Below, piece after piece: positions 23,877 to 32,238 of a stretch of DNA of 33,771 nt. The notes under the pieces are model-generated. The model was given only the letters and a program-made list of their open reading frames with translations. It had not been told where the DNA came from and did no database searches. Both the position numbers and the translations under genes were made by a program. Source of the DNA: JBCCFW01 sp039029535 (lineage in GTDB: Bacteria; Acidobacteriota; JBCCFW01); assembly GCA_039029535.1 (NCBI GenBank), contig JBCCFW010000076.1:1-33771 (forward strand), given 5' to 3'. Every line of letters begins with the position of its first letter. The stretch's first letter is position 1.

Positions 23877-25124
23877 CTACCGCCGTGCGACTTCCACGTA
23901 GGCGAAGCCATGTCGAGCCTTCCACCAGTCGCGCAAGAGCTTGGAAACGAAGACCAGGCCACGATCCGTCATTCTCAAGTAGCCATCATGCTCGAGGACG
24001 CGACGTATCTCGTCGAGCGCCAAGCTTGCTTGAAATCCGTCGCGCTCGTGATCCTCACGAAGTGATCGAAGCGCTTCATCAGAGACGTGACCGACCGTGG
24101 CTGCCTCCGTGAGGAGATCGAGGGCCATCGGTAGGGCTTCGTGTCCGAGGAGCATCTTCAGGCGGTCTTCGTAGTGGGTGAGCTCAGCGTGGCCACGAGT
24201 GCTGAGCATCCTCTCCTCGTAGACACGGGCGACGTCATCCCGGGTGATGGTGTCGTCGCCGCGTCGATGGCAGGTCTCGTGGAGGCGATCGAAGTAGGTC
24301 TGCACGTGATGAGGGATGTTGCATCCCAGTCGGCTCAGGAGCTCTTCGGTGGCGCCTTCCTCGAAGTCGAGCTCCCTCTGCCGTGCCAAGGCAATGAGGC
24401 ATCCCGTTGCTGTCTCGTCATCCCAGGGCAGGAGCTCGAAGGGTGCGAAGGAGTTCAGGGTTGCGCTGAGCCCTGCCTGACGGAGGATGGGCTCGAAGCC
24501 GATGCTCCCGGTGAGGATGATGGAGAGCTGGCCCCGATGACGGCTGGCGCACTCACGCAGCCAGGACATGAATTCGTCGAGTGCCTCTCGTCTCTCGGGC
24601 GTGATGGTGTAGTCGCTCCCCTTGAGTAGGCGGTTGGCGAGTATCGGGACCTCGTCGAGCATGAGCACCGCATGCTGCTCTGAGCCCGCCACGACTTCGA
24701 GGAGCTCGCTGCCTTTCTTCGACCAGTTGCCGGCATTGAGGCCGGCTCGCAGCGTCACGCCGAGGTCGCCGATGCTGATCTTCTCGACCATCGTGCCGAG
24801 CTTCTCGATGGTGTTGCCGAAGACGCTCAGCACCCCGTCGGAGAGCCCGGACTGTCTCTTCAACGCGAGGCTGATCTCGACGATGGCCTCGGGCGCGTCC
24901 TTCGCCTTCTGCAAGTCGACGTACACGCAGGTGCGCTCTCCATCCGAGCGACGCTGGAACTCCCGGAGCAGGCTCGTCTTGCCCATCCGTCGCTGTGCGA
25001 CCAAGAGAATGTTGGCGCCCTCGTCGACGAGACTCCCGAGTAGTGCCAGTTCCCGCCTGCGGTTCCAGAAGCGGTCACCCGTGACCCAGTTTCCGTGCCC
25101 TGAGCGGAGCCTACATGTAGCCAC
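23877..25124 (-). CDS. AAA ATPase, first gene of the ATPase pair
   Basis: A 415-aa soluble P-loop ATPase. ILLVAQRRMGKTSLLREF holds Walker A (43-52, the GQRRxGKT type with Ala first), and LMLDEVP at 154-160 is Walker B; LSIILTGSIGFEPIL is sensor 1. These are typical of archaeal-type ATPases (ATPase_2/AAA_14 group) found near mobile and defence genes. The C-terminal third (about 320-415) has helices and DGYLRMTDRGLVFVSKLLRDWW, a winged-helix-like end. The GTG at 25124, just after GGAGGA, is the best start. The frame is open to 25196 but has no other good start. It overlaps or abuts an inverted repeat at 25073-25086. Confidence 0.75.
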   Translation of the reverse strand: MATCRLRSGHGNWVTGDRFWNRRRELALLGSLVDEGANILLVAQRRMGKTSLLREFQRRSDGERTCVYVDLQKAKDAPEAIVEISLALKRQSGLSDGVLSVFGNTIEKLGTMVEKISIGDLGVTLRAGLNAGNWSKKGSELLEVVAGSEQHAVLMLDEVPILANRLLKGSDYTITPERREALDEFMSWLRECASRHRGQLSIILTGSIGFEPILRQAGLSATLNSFAPFELLPWDDETATGCLIALARQRELDFEEGATEELLSRLGCNIPHHVQTYFDRLHETCHRRGDDTITRDDVARVYEERMLSTRGHAELTHYEDRLKMLLGHEALPMALDLLTEAATVGHVSDEALRSLREDHERDGFQASLALDEIRRVLEHDGYLRMTDRGLVFVSKLLRDWWKARHGFAYVEVARR

Positions 25125-25401
25125 ACTTCCTCCAACAAATCTGTTGCCAACATTTTTGCTGGGATGATGGTGGCGTGTTCTGCGAGGCGGCGTCAAGCTC
25201 CCAACGAAATTGTTGGAGCGAGAATTGGTGGAATCAGGGCCCTCCTGGGCTCCTTGAGCGTGCTAGGGCGTCACGTGGCGGGAATGCGTCGGGGTGAGGA
25301 GTGAGGGCTCAAGACACGGTGGAGGGGTGAGATTGGAGGCTTGCCGTTGCCGTTGACGGAGTCTGGGACGCACGCGTACCTTCGGGGAAAGGGGGTACAT
25401 C
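25125..25401. promoter_or_regulatory. Divergent promoter region with CAAC-N6-GTTG repeats
   Basis: A 277-bp non-coding stretch between the ATPase operon and the 910-aa secreted protein gene. Two inverted repeats of the form CAAC-N6-GTTG lie at 25133-25146 and 25202-25215. Between them, reading on the minus strand, TTGACG (25196-25191) could be a -35 box for the ATPase operon, but the -10 is weak. For the plus gene, TTGACG at 25353-25358 with TACCTT at 25377-25382 is a poor candidate promoter. No gene is seen here. Confidence 0.4.
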
Positions 25402-28134
25402 GTGAAGGAGCACTGGGTCGTTGCTGCTCGTCGCGGGATCCACGAGATCGCACTCGTTCTCGTGGCCTTGGGGTGGGCCGGTGGAGGTCAGGCTGCCGAG
25501 CGGGTCAGCGAGGTCTCGAGACCATCCGCTCTCCGTCTCCACGGCACGCTCCCAGGCGAGCGCGTCGTCGAGGTCTCCACCGGTGACGAGGTCCCCTCCG
25601 GGCGGCTACGAGCCACCGGTCGACCGGCGCCGAGGTCTCGCGACGGTGCCGCCCGGCGCGACTCGTTGCTGGAGACCGAGCCGGTCGCTCACCCTCACGA
25701 TCTCAGCGACGCCGAGCCGAGCACGATGGCGTTCACCATCACGCCGCGCCCACCCCTGCATCGGCTGCTTCCCCTCGGCGGTCGGAACGCCTCCATCGCG
25801 TCCCATCGCGCCGGCTTCGCGACCCGCTACCCCCACGACGACGGCCCGATGTTCGACGCCTACAACGGCACGGACGAGACCTTCCCGCTCTGGGGCCTGG
25901 CAGCCGGCGGGCCTCCTCCCGGTGCGCCGGCGGCCGTGTGGGTCGGGGGCGACTTCGACTCCAAGCTCACCGCCGATCCCTGTGGCACGCCTGGTGACTG
26001 CTGGGTCGCCCCGCCCGTCGACAACACGTATCGAGGCTGGCGCACTCAGGGCTACGACAGCGCCCCGTGCAACTGTCCTGTCGACGTGCAGCGCGCTTAC
26101 TACTCGGCCAACCGAGGCGTGTTGAGCTTCGACCTCTCGAGCGTGCCCGACAACGCCGTCGTCACTGACGTGCGTTTCGTCGGTCGGGTCGTGAAGGCGT
26201 TCGGTTCTTCAGAGCGGATCCGCATGGCACGGCTCGATGTCGATCGCAGTGCCGGGCTCGAGAACGTGCCGGGCATCGGCTTCACCTTCCCGTTCGACGA
26301 TGCGGTCGACGGCACGGTCTACGTCAACGATTGGCCCGTGGGTGGCTTCGGAGTGGGGGAGAGCGCCGAGGTCTCGCTGGGTGCTCGTGCCGTCGCCGAC
26401 GTGCAGGCGGCTCTCGCCGACAACTGGTTCGGTCTCGGCTTGTCGTCGCTCGGTGGTGAGACGTCGACGTCGAGCTTCTGGTTCGGGGCCTTCGGCGGAT
26501 CGGGCTCGTCGTTCCCTCCCGAGCTCGTCGTCGACTACCACCACGAGGTCCCCGGCCAGCCGATTCCGCAGGACGGGCCCTTCAACGAGGCGCTCCCCGA
26601 TGGAGCCGCGGGCTGTCCGCCCCTCCTCGCGTGGCAGGTCCCCCGCGAGGCCGACGGCAACGCCCTGCACTTCGTCGTGCAGCTCTCCGACACGGTCCCG
26701 GTCGACTTCGTCGAGGACTTCCACGATGCCGACGGCATCGACCTCGCGCTCACCAGCTCGCCGAGCATGGTCCAGGTCGCCGGTCACGACCTCATCGACG
26801 CCAGCGGTCTCCTCATCGGCCGCGATGAGCCCGGCGTGCGTCGAGCCCCGGAAGACCTGCTCTTCATGAGCGTGCCTCAGCCCTACGGTGGTGGGTTCAA
26901 CGTGGGTTGGCGCTTCGGTCGGCCCTACGTGTCTCACCTCGCCTCCGACACCTGGGATGCGGGCGGGTTCTCTCCCGACGGGCTGGGCGATGGCCTCGCG
27001 GGCCAGGCCTTCATGGAGTGGTCGTCCCTCGATCCGATCACGCCCCTCACCACCGCCTGCGCGACGAACCTGGGCTATGCCGCCAACGTCGTTGGCATCG
27101 GAGGCTTCCTGCCGGCGGGCGTGACCCAGTCGTTCGAGGTGGCGGTGGATCTCGACGACGTGCCCGATGACGGCTACCAGGTCGTGGCGAGCGTGACCGA
27201 CGCGGCGGATCAGTTCTTCACCGAGTTCGACCCTCCCCTCGAGAACGTCGTGTCGGTGGGGCTCTTCTACACGGCGTCCAGCGACACCTTCGCGCACCTG
27301 TCCGACTTGCAGGTCTTCGACGTCGACATCCAGGACCCCGCCTTCGAGCAGGTGGTGACCTCGTCGACGGTCGTCGACGGCGGGCATCCGACGCACTCGA
27401 TCGACCACGTTCGACTCGAGGTCGTCGACGAACAGCCGGCCGGCACGGCCATTCGCTATGAGGTGAGCAACGACGACGGCGCGAGCTGGGTCTCGGCGAC
27501 GCCCGGCGCCGACGTGGTCTTTCCCGCTGCCGGCAGCCGTCTCCGCTGGCGGGCCTTCCTCTCGACGACCTCACGCAGCAGCACGCCGGTCCTTCGCTCG
27601 GTGCGCTTGAGCAACCTCTTGCCGGGCTGGCCTCGGGAGTCGGCGGTCTCGACGGCAGGCTTCGAGGAGAACGTGACGACCGGCGGGATGGGTCACGTCG
27701 ACCTCGGCCTCGGTGGTGCCCCCGACCCAGGTGCCGAGGTCCGGGTGGCGCGCCTGCGCCCGGCGGGGCTGACGATGGGCACCTACTACTGGCGCGTGGC
27801 CGCGGTGTCGCCGGACGGTAGCGGTGACCTCGGACCCTGGTCGCCGGCCTGGAGCTTCCGCGTGCTCGACCCACCGGGGCCCGTGCCGCCGGACGTCGGC
27901 AACGCTCTCCGGGCGCGCCTCTTGTCGCGGACCCAGGTGGAGGTCGATCTCTCGCTCGCACCCTTCGGGATGGACCTGCACTTCCACCTCTACCGGTCGA
28001 CCAACCCAGCCTCGCTCACCGATCGCATCGTCGACCTGCCCGGTCCGGTGGTCGTCGACGAGAACGCGGTGGGGAGGCTGCTGTTCTACAAGGCGCGGTT
28101 GGCGAACCCCTGTGACACGGAGTCGGCGAACTGA
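25402..28134 (+). CDS. Large secreted multidomain protein
   Basis: A 910-aa exported protein starting at GTG after a GGGGG-rich ribosome site. The signal peptide is MKEHWVVAARRGIHEIALVL and on to about residue 32. Residues about 160-380 hold a Cys-bearing segment and a beta-rich part with GVLSFDLSSVPDNAVVTDVRF and PPELVVDYH, resembling DNRLRE-type or similar extracellular domains. Residues about 640-730 contain RYEVSNDDGASWVSATPG and RLRWRAFLSTTSRSSTPVLRSV, an extracellular repeat seen in many secreted proteins. A fibronectin III-like GTYYWRVAAVSPDGSGDLGPW follows at about 790, and the C-terminal 80 residues have another such fold. No catalytic motif was seen; adhesion or surface function is likely. 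Confidence 0.75.
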   Translation: MKEHWVVAARRGIHEIALVLVALGWAGGGQAAERVSEVSRPSALRLHGTLPGERVVEVSTGDEVPSGRLRATGRPAPRSRDGAARRDSLLETEPVAHPHDLSDAEPSTMAFTITPRPPLHRLLPLGGRNASIASHRAGFATRYPHDDGPMFDAYNGTDETFPLWGLAAGGPPPGAPAAVWVGGDFDSKLTADPCGTPGDCWVAPPVDNTYRGWRTQGYDSAPCNCPVDVQRAYYSANRGVLSFDLSSVPDNAVVTDVRFVGRVVKAFGSSERIRMARLDVDRSAGLENVPGIGFTFPFDDAVDGTVYVNDWPVGGFGVGESAEVSLGARAVADVQAALADNWFGLGLSSLGGETSTSSFWFGAFGGSGSSFPPELVVDYHHEVPGQPIPQDGPFNEALPDGAAGCPPLLAWQVPREADGNALHFVVQLSDTVPVDFVEDFHDADGIDLALTSSPSMVQVAGHDLIDASGLLIGRDEPGVRRAPEDLLFMSVPQPYGGGFNVGWRFGRPYVSHLASDTWDAGGFSPDGLGDGLAGQAFMEWSSLDPITPLTTACATNLGYAANVVGIGGFLPAGVTQSFEVAVDLDDVPDDGYQVVASVTDAADQFFTEFDPPLENVVSVGLFYTASSDTFAHLSDLQVFDVDIQDPAFEQVVTSSTVVDGGHPTHSIDHVRLEVVDEQPAGTAIRYEVSNDDGASWVSATPGADVVFPAAGSRLRWRAFLSTTSRSSTPVLRSVRLSNLLPGWPRESAVSTAGFEENVTTGGMGHVDLGLGGAPDPGAEVRVARLRPAGLTMGTYYWRVAAVSPDGSGDLGPWSPAWSFRVLDPPGPVPPDVGNALRARLLSRTQVEVDLSLAPFGMDLHFHLYRSTNPASLTDRIVDLPGPVVVDENAVGRLLFYKARLANPCDTESAN

Positions 28135-28235
28135 AGGTCGATGACGAGGCGTCCGGTACGCCTGAGTGTCACTTCCATCTCGAGATCCGAGCACGTCGTG
28201 GCGTGGGTGACTTGAGGGGCCTGGGACGTTGCCCG

Positions 28236-28514
28236 ATGAACCTCATGCGCTGGACGTCGGGCTACGACGGACGCGTGCTCCTTCGCGAACAGCCAGACGA
28301 AGAGCGCTTCGACTGGACGATGGAGTCCGCCGGGAGAGAGAAGGTCGTTGCCTACGGAGAGGTCTTCCTACCCTTCGATGAGGCGTGGCCGCTGCTGGAG
28401 AGCCTGTCCCTCCTGTTGGAGGAGTCCGGCTACTCGCACCGACTGGGCCTCGATGACGAATCAGGTCACCACACGCGCGAACGCGATTTCCGCTGGAGTG
28501 AAACGACGTCCTGA
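28236..28514 (+). CDS. Small hypothetical protein
   Basis: A 92-aa soluble protein (MNLMRWTSGYDGRVLLREQ start). The frame is open to a GTG at 28203, giving 103 aa; neither start has a strong ribosome site, and the ATG is preferred. Visible parts are a beta-hairpin-like WTSGYDGRVLL, a YGEVFLPFDEAWPLLESLSLLLEE helix and a charged C-terminus. No family was recognised and no neighbour suggests a role. Moderate confidence that it is a real gene, because the frame is in line with the preceding gene and has normal composition. Confidence 0.45.
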   Translation: MNLMRWTSGYDGRVLLREQPDEERFDWTMESAGREKVVAYGEVFLPFDEAWPLLESLSLLLEESGYSHRLGLDDESGHHTRERDFRWSETTS

Positions 28515-28536
28515 GTCGTGGCCTGCCAGCCCCGGC

Positions 28537-29262
28537 TCACTCGCCGCAGCCGGGTCCCGTCCTGTGCACGATGACGAACGACTCCTCGAACAGCGTCCAC
28601 CCGACCACGCCGAGCACCGTGAGGCAGTCGCCGACGATCGACGCCTCCAGGTTCACGGTCGTCACGCTGCCTTCCGACTGCACGCAGGACGAGAAGCAGG
28701 GTTCGCAGCCCGAGTCGGTGGTCCAGTAGACGACGAGAAGCTGTCCGGGCTCCGGACGCGGCGGCGCATCGGAGCCGACCGGAGCGCAGCCGAAGAAGCG
28801 GTCGTAGCTGGCAGCGTCGATGGAGTTGATGCCCATCTCGAGCTCGCCGCACAGGACCGAGGTCGTCCCCTGAGCGAGGTCCTCGCAGTACGTCGAGGGG
28901 CTGCGGTCGGTCGACAGGCCGCATTCGGTCTCGGCCGAGAGGAGGTAGGTCGTGAGCGTGGCGTCGTCGAGCAGCTCGACGTGCGCGCGTTGGACGAGAC
29001 CCTCGGGATGAGCCTGCTGATAGGGGCCCTGCACGGCGTCGCGCGATCGACGCAGGACCCAGCTCTCGCCGGTGGCGAGGTCACGCGAGCCGTTCCAGCT
29101 CAGCGTGATCGTCGTGTCGTCGTGGGCGGCCCGAAGGACCGGACCGATGGGCTCGGGCTCTACTGGAGTGCCGGGCGGACAGGCCATCGTCGCAGTACCA
29201 AGCGTCGAGAGCACGAGCATCGACAGCGTTCCGGGCGAGAAGAGTCTGGCTGAACGTCGCAT
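28537..29262 (-). CDS. Secreted Cys-rich protein, stand-alone version of a larger protein's C-terminus
   Basis: A 241-aa exported protein. The signal peptide (residues 1 to about 27, hydrophobic LSMLVLSTLGTATMA) is followed by C28; the lipobox is imperfect, so lipidation is uncertain. From about residue 40 to the end it matches the last 207 residues of the 856-aa protein encoded next: LRA, WVLRRSR, LLSAETECG, CEDLAQGTTSVLC, FFGC, PPRPEPGQ, GCEPCFSSC and GDC are shared, with about eight conserved cysteines. The first part of that block looks fibronectin III-like. AGGAG precedes the ATG. Function unknown. Confidence 0.75.
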   Translation of the reverse strand: MRRSARLFSPGTLSMLVLSTLGTATMACPPGTPVEPEPIGPVLRAAHDDTTITLSWNGSRDLATGESWVLRRSRDAVQGPYQQAHPEGLVQRAHVELLDDATLTTYLLSAETECGLSTDRSPSTYCEDLAQGTTSVLCGELEMGINSIDAASYDRFFGCAPVGSDAPPRPEPGQLLVVYWTTDSGCEPCFSSCVQSEGSVTTVNLEASIVGDCLTVLGVVGWTLFEESFVIVHRTGPGCGE

Positions 29263-29319
29263 GGTTTCTCCTGTCACGGGTGATCGGCGACCGACCCGTC
29301 ACTCGAACGGTCTCGAGCT

Positions 29320-31890
29320 TCAGTCGCTGCAGGTGCGATCCACGAAGGTGTCGATGCTGGGCAGGTCGTTGACCAACGCCCAGGCCGTCACGGCGATCTC
29401 GGCGTCGCAGTCACCGAGGAAGCCGATGTCCAGGTACACGAGCGTTCCCCCTCCGTCACCGGGGAAGGGAATGGTGCAGGAAGACGAGCATCCCTCGCAG
29501 CCAGTGCCACGACGACGAGCGATGGCGAGCCACTGACCGGAGCCCGGTCGAGGTGGTGCTTCCACTCCCGTGACGTCACAGCCGAAGAGGTCGTCGAAGT
29601 CGGGCCCGTCCCACTCGGCGAGGGACCAGTCGCCCGTCCAGTCGTCCGTGCACCAGACGGTGGTGGTTCCTTGGGCGATGTCGATGCAGTCGTCGGCCGG
29701 CTCGCGCTCGGACGGAGCGCCGCAAGCGCTCTCGATGGACAGCAGGTAGAAGGAGAACGGGCTCTCCGTGACGTGCCGGTGCGAGCGAGTGGTGAGGCCG
29801 CCGGCATGGACGTCGAAGTAGAGCCCCTGAGGCGAGCGCCGACTCTCCCGCAGGACGTAGTGCTCGCCGGGGGAGAGCTCACGGGCGCTCCCCCAGCTCC
29901 ACTCGATGTCGTCGCCGTCACGACGGGCACGCAGCGCCGGGCCGGGCGCTTCGATCCGAGTCGAGGCCGGCGCGACGCAGGCGACCGTTCGCGCTCCGCC
30001 GAAGTGACCGGTGGGGAGGCAGGTCGTTGGTCGGAAGCGACCCTCGGCCTCCACCGAGTAGTAGTACGTGCGACCCGCCGAGACGTTCCAGTCCACCCAG
30101 CTCAGCTCGGTCAAGCTCGTGGCGACGGCAGTGCGGGGAACGAGCGGGCACTCGCTGATGCTGCGGAAGACGTGGTAGCGACCACCCTCCGGGGTGGCGA
30201 ACTCGGCCGCTGGCCAGCTCAGTCGGATGCTCTGACCGCAGGAGGTGGCCCGTACGAGCGACTCGTCGAAGACGGGTGGCGCGTCGACGATCACTTGCAT
30301 GCTGTCGGTCGCCCAGCACGAGGGGTCGGTCGAGCAGCTCGTTCGCAGGTCATGCCAGCCGCTGTCGATCGCCTCCAAGACGAGTCGCTCACCGCTGCCG
30401 AGCGGCACGCCGTCCCGCGACCACTCGTGCACGGACTCGTCCGGACAGCCGGCGAGAACGACGCCGGCCGCGTCGAGGATGAGGTCCGCGCCTCGGCAGA
30501 CGCTCAGCTCGTCTCGGAGCGACGACGTCAGCGTGCACTCGCCGCACGCCCCTCGTTCGACTTGGGCGCCCCAGCTTCCGTGCGTGCTCCACGCAGGATC
30601 TTCGGTCAGGGGGATCTCGCCGGCGAGGCCCACGTTGCAGCCGTGGTAGGTCTGTTGATTCCAGGCGGCTCGTGCCGGCCTCGCGCCCAGCATCTCCCAG
30701 ACCTGGAGGCCCGGTCCGACGATGACGATCTCGGGGTGCGTGTCCTGATCGAGATCGGCGATCACGGGACGCACTGGGCTCATCGTCGGTGCTTCGGTTC
30801 GATGCACGAAGTCGCGGTTGTCGGAGGGCGTGATCGTCCAGCCCTCGATGTCACGCCACGCGATCTCGGCTGCGCCGTCGCCGTCGAAGTCGAAGGCCGT
30901 CACCCAACTCGAGCCTTCGGGCAAGGGCCGTGACCAGAAGCCACCGAGTGCCGTTCCATCCCACTCTCGTGCGAAGAGCTGCGTGGAGTCTGGGACGACG
31001 ACGTTGGGAACTCCGTTGCCGTCGGTGTCGACGACGATGGGGTTGGTCGAGAGACCGGCGCCGCCTCCCGACAGAAGCTCACGAGGGGCGAGGGGCGTGC
31101 CGTCGGCATCGATGACGTGCAGCCAGGTCCACCCGTCGAGGACCTCTGCCACGACGAGCTCGACTTCCCCGTCGTTGTTCACGTCACCGACCGCCGTCGA
31201 GCCGACGGCGATGCCGAGGTCGTGCACCGGCAGGCCGTCTGACGAGCGGACGGACGGGGCGCAAGCCAGCTCGAGACCGGCGAGCAGCGGATCGAGATCT
31301 GCGGCGTTGCAGTAGTGGAGACCCTCGGTGGAGTGGCCGACGGCCCATGAGAGACCGCCTCCGCCCACCGTCATGACGGCCGAGGCGAGGTGCGCTTCCA
31401 CCCGACCGTCGCCGTCGAGGTCGGCGACACCCAGGTTGCTGTCGGGCGCCCATGTCGTGCCCGCGGGCCAGGCCTGGGTCGTCTCCACCACCCCCTCGTG
31501 AGACACGATGATCAGCGAGGTCATGTCGGAGAGCAGCAGCTCGACGGTTCCGTCGGCATCGATGTCGGCGGCGGCGAGGTGCTGGTCGAGGGCTCCGGTG
31601 CTCACGCTCCAGTGCTCCTCTCCGGTCGCGCCGTCCAAGGCGGTGAGCAGGCCACCTTCCTGCAGCACGACGAGGTCCGGACCGTCGGTGGCAGTGACCG
31701 CGCCATCACCGTCGTCATCGTCGAGCTGAACGACGACCGGGGGCGTGCTCGGCGTGATGTCGACGGACCACTGCTCGGTCGGAGTCGCGAGGACGGCAGC
31801 CTGGAGAGCGGGGACGCCGAGAGCGAGCGCGAGAAGCCCCCGACAGGCAGGAGCTCCGGCGCGCGGACGTGAGGCTGAATGGGCCGACAC
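29320..31890 (-). CDS. Secreted seven-bladed FG-GAP protein
   Basis: An 856-aa exported protein. GTG at 31890 with GGAGGTGACC just upstream is the start; the signal peptide is RGLLALALGVPALQA. Residues about 50-395 carry seven calcium-loop motifs of the DxDxDG type (about 56, 109, 157, 236, 288, 334, 379), as in FG-GAP/VCBS seven-bladed propellers such as the integrin alpha domain. A Cys-rich Ig/PKD-like part with CGECTLTSSL and CRGADLILDAAG follows at about 450-550, then a fibronectin III-like part (VRATSCGQSIRLSWPAAEF). The final 207 residues are the Cys-rich module shared with the adjacent 241-aa protein. Surface binding is likely. The two genes lie 57 bp apart. Confidence 0.8.
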   Translation of the reverse strand: MSAHSASRPRAGAPACRGLLALALGVPALQAAVLATPTEQWSVDITPSTPPVVVQLDDDDGDGAVTATDGPDLVVLQEGGLLTALDGATGEEHWSVSTGALDQHLAAADIDADGTVELLLSDMTSLIIVSHEGVVETTQAWPAGTTWAPDSNLGVADLDGDGRVEAHLASAVMTVGGGGLSWAVGHSTEGLHYCNAADLDPLLAGLELACAPSVRSSDGLPVHDLGIAVGSTAVGDVNNDGEVELVVAEVLDGWTWLHVIDADGTPLAPRELLSGGGAGLSTNPIVVDTDGNGVPNVVVPDSTQLFAREWDGTALGGFWSRPLPEGSSWVTAFDFDGDGAAEIAWRDIEGWTITPSDNRDFVHRTEAPTMSPVRPVIADLDQDTHPEIVIVGPGLQVWEMLGARPARAAWNQQTYHGCNVGLAGEIPLTEDPAWSTHGSWGAQVERGACGECTLTSSLRDELSVCRGADLILDAAGVVLAGCPDESVHEWSRDGVPLGSGERLVLEAIDSGWHDLRTSCSTDPSCWATDSMQVIVDAPPVFDESLVRATSCGQSIRLSWPAAEFATPEGGRYHVFRSISECPLVPRTAVATSLTELSWVDWNVSAGRTYYYSVEAEGRFRPTTCLPTGHFGGARTVACVAPASTRIEAPGPALRARRDGDDIEWSWGSARELSPGEHYVLRESRRSPQGLYFDVHAGGLTTRSHRHVTESPFSFYLLSIESACGAPSEREPADDCIDIAQGTTTVWCTDDWTGDWSLAEWDGPDFDDLFGCDVTGVEAPPRPGSGQWLAIARRRGTGCEGCSSSCTIPFPGDGGGTLVYLDIGFLGDCDAEIAVTAWALVNDLPSIDTFVDRTCSD

Positions 31891-31994
31891 GGTCACCTCC
31901 GGCTGGTCAAGACTGCTCTGAACCTCGCTGTCTGACAACGGGAGGGCAAGTCAGTCGTGTTCGCCGAACCGGACCAGAGGCTTTGTCGCCTTGG

Positions 31995-32225
31995 TCAGTC
32001 GGGGCCGTGAACGCGCTTCGTGGCCGCCGGATGCTTCATGAGCTGCGCTTCTGGCCGGATCGGTCGGCGCACGAACTCTCCGAAGCAGTTCGGACAGGTC
32101 CCGCTCAGCGGCCCGTCGGCGCACTCACGACAGAAGGTGCACTCGAAGCTGCAGATCCGCGCGTCGAGGGAGTCGGGCGGGAGGTCGCGGTCGCAGCGCT
32201 GGCAGTTGGGGTGGAGGGCGAGCAC
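31995..32225 (-). CDS. DUF1272 family small zinc-finger-like protein
   Basis: A 76-aa protein matching DUF1272. LHPNCQRCDRDLPPDSLDARICSFECTFC, then CRECADG and GTCPNCFGEFVRRPIRP, carry eight cysteines in CxxC-type pairs that would bind two zinc ions. The family usually ends in a KHPAATKRV-like tail, seen here as MKHPAATKRVHGPD. Function unknown. It is 13 bp downstream of moaA and probably co-transcribed with it. Confidence 0.9.
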   Translation of the reverse strand: MLALHPNCQRCDRDLPPDSLDARICSFECTFCRECADGPLSGTCPNCFGEFVRRPIRPEAQLMKHPAATKRVHGPD

Positions 32226-32238
32226 CGCTGCGACGGGC

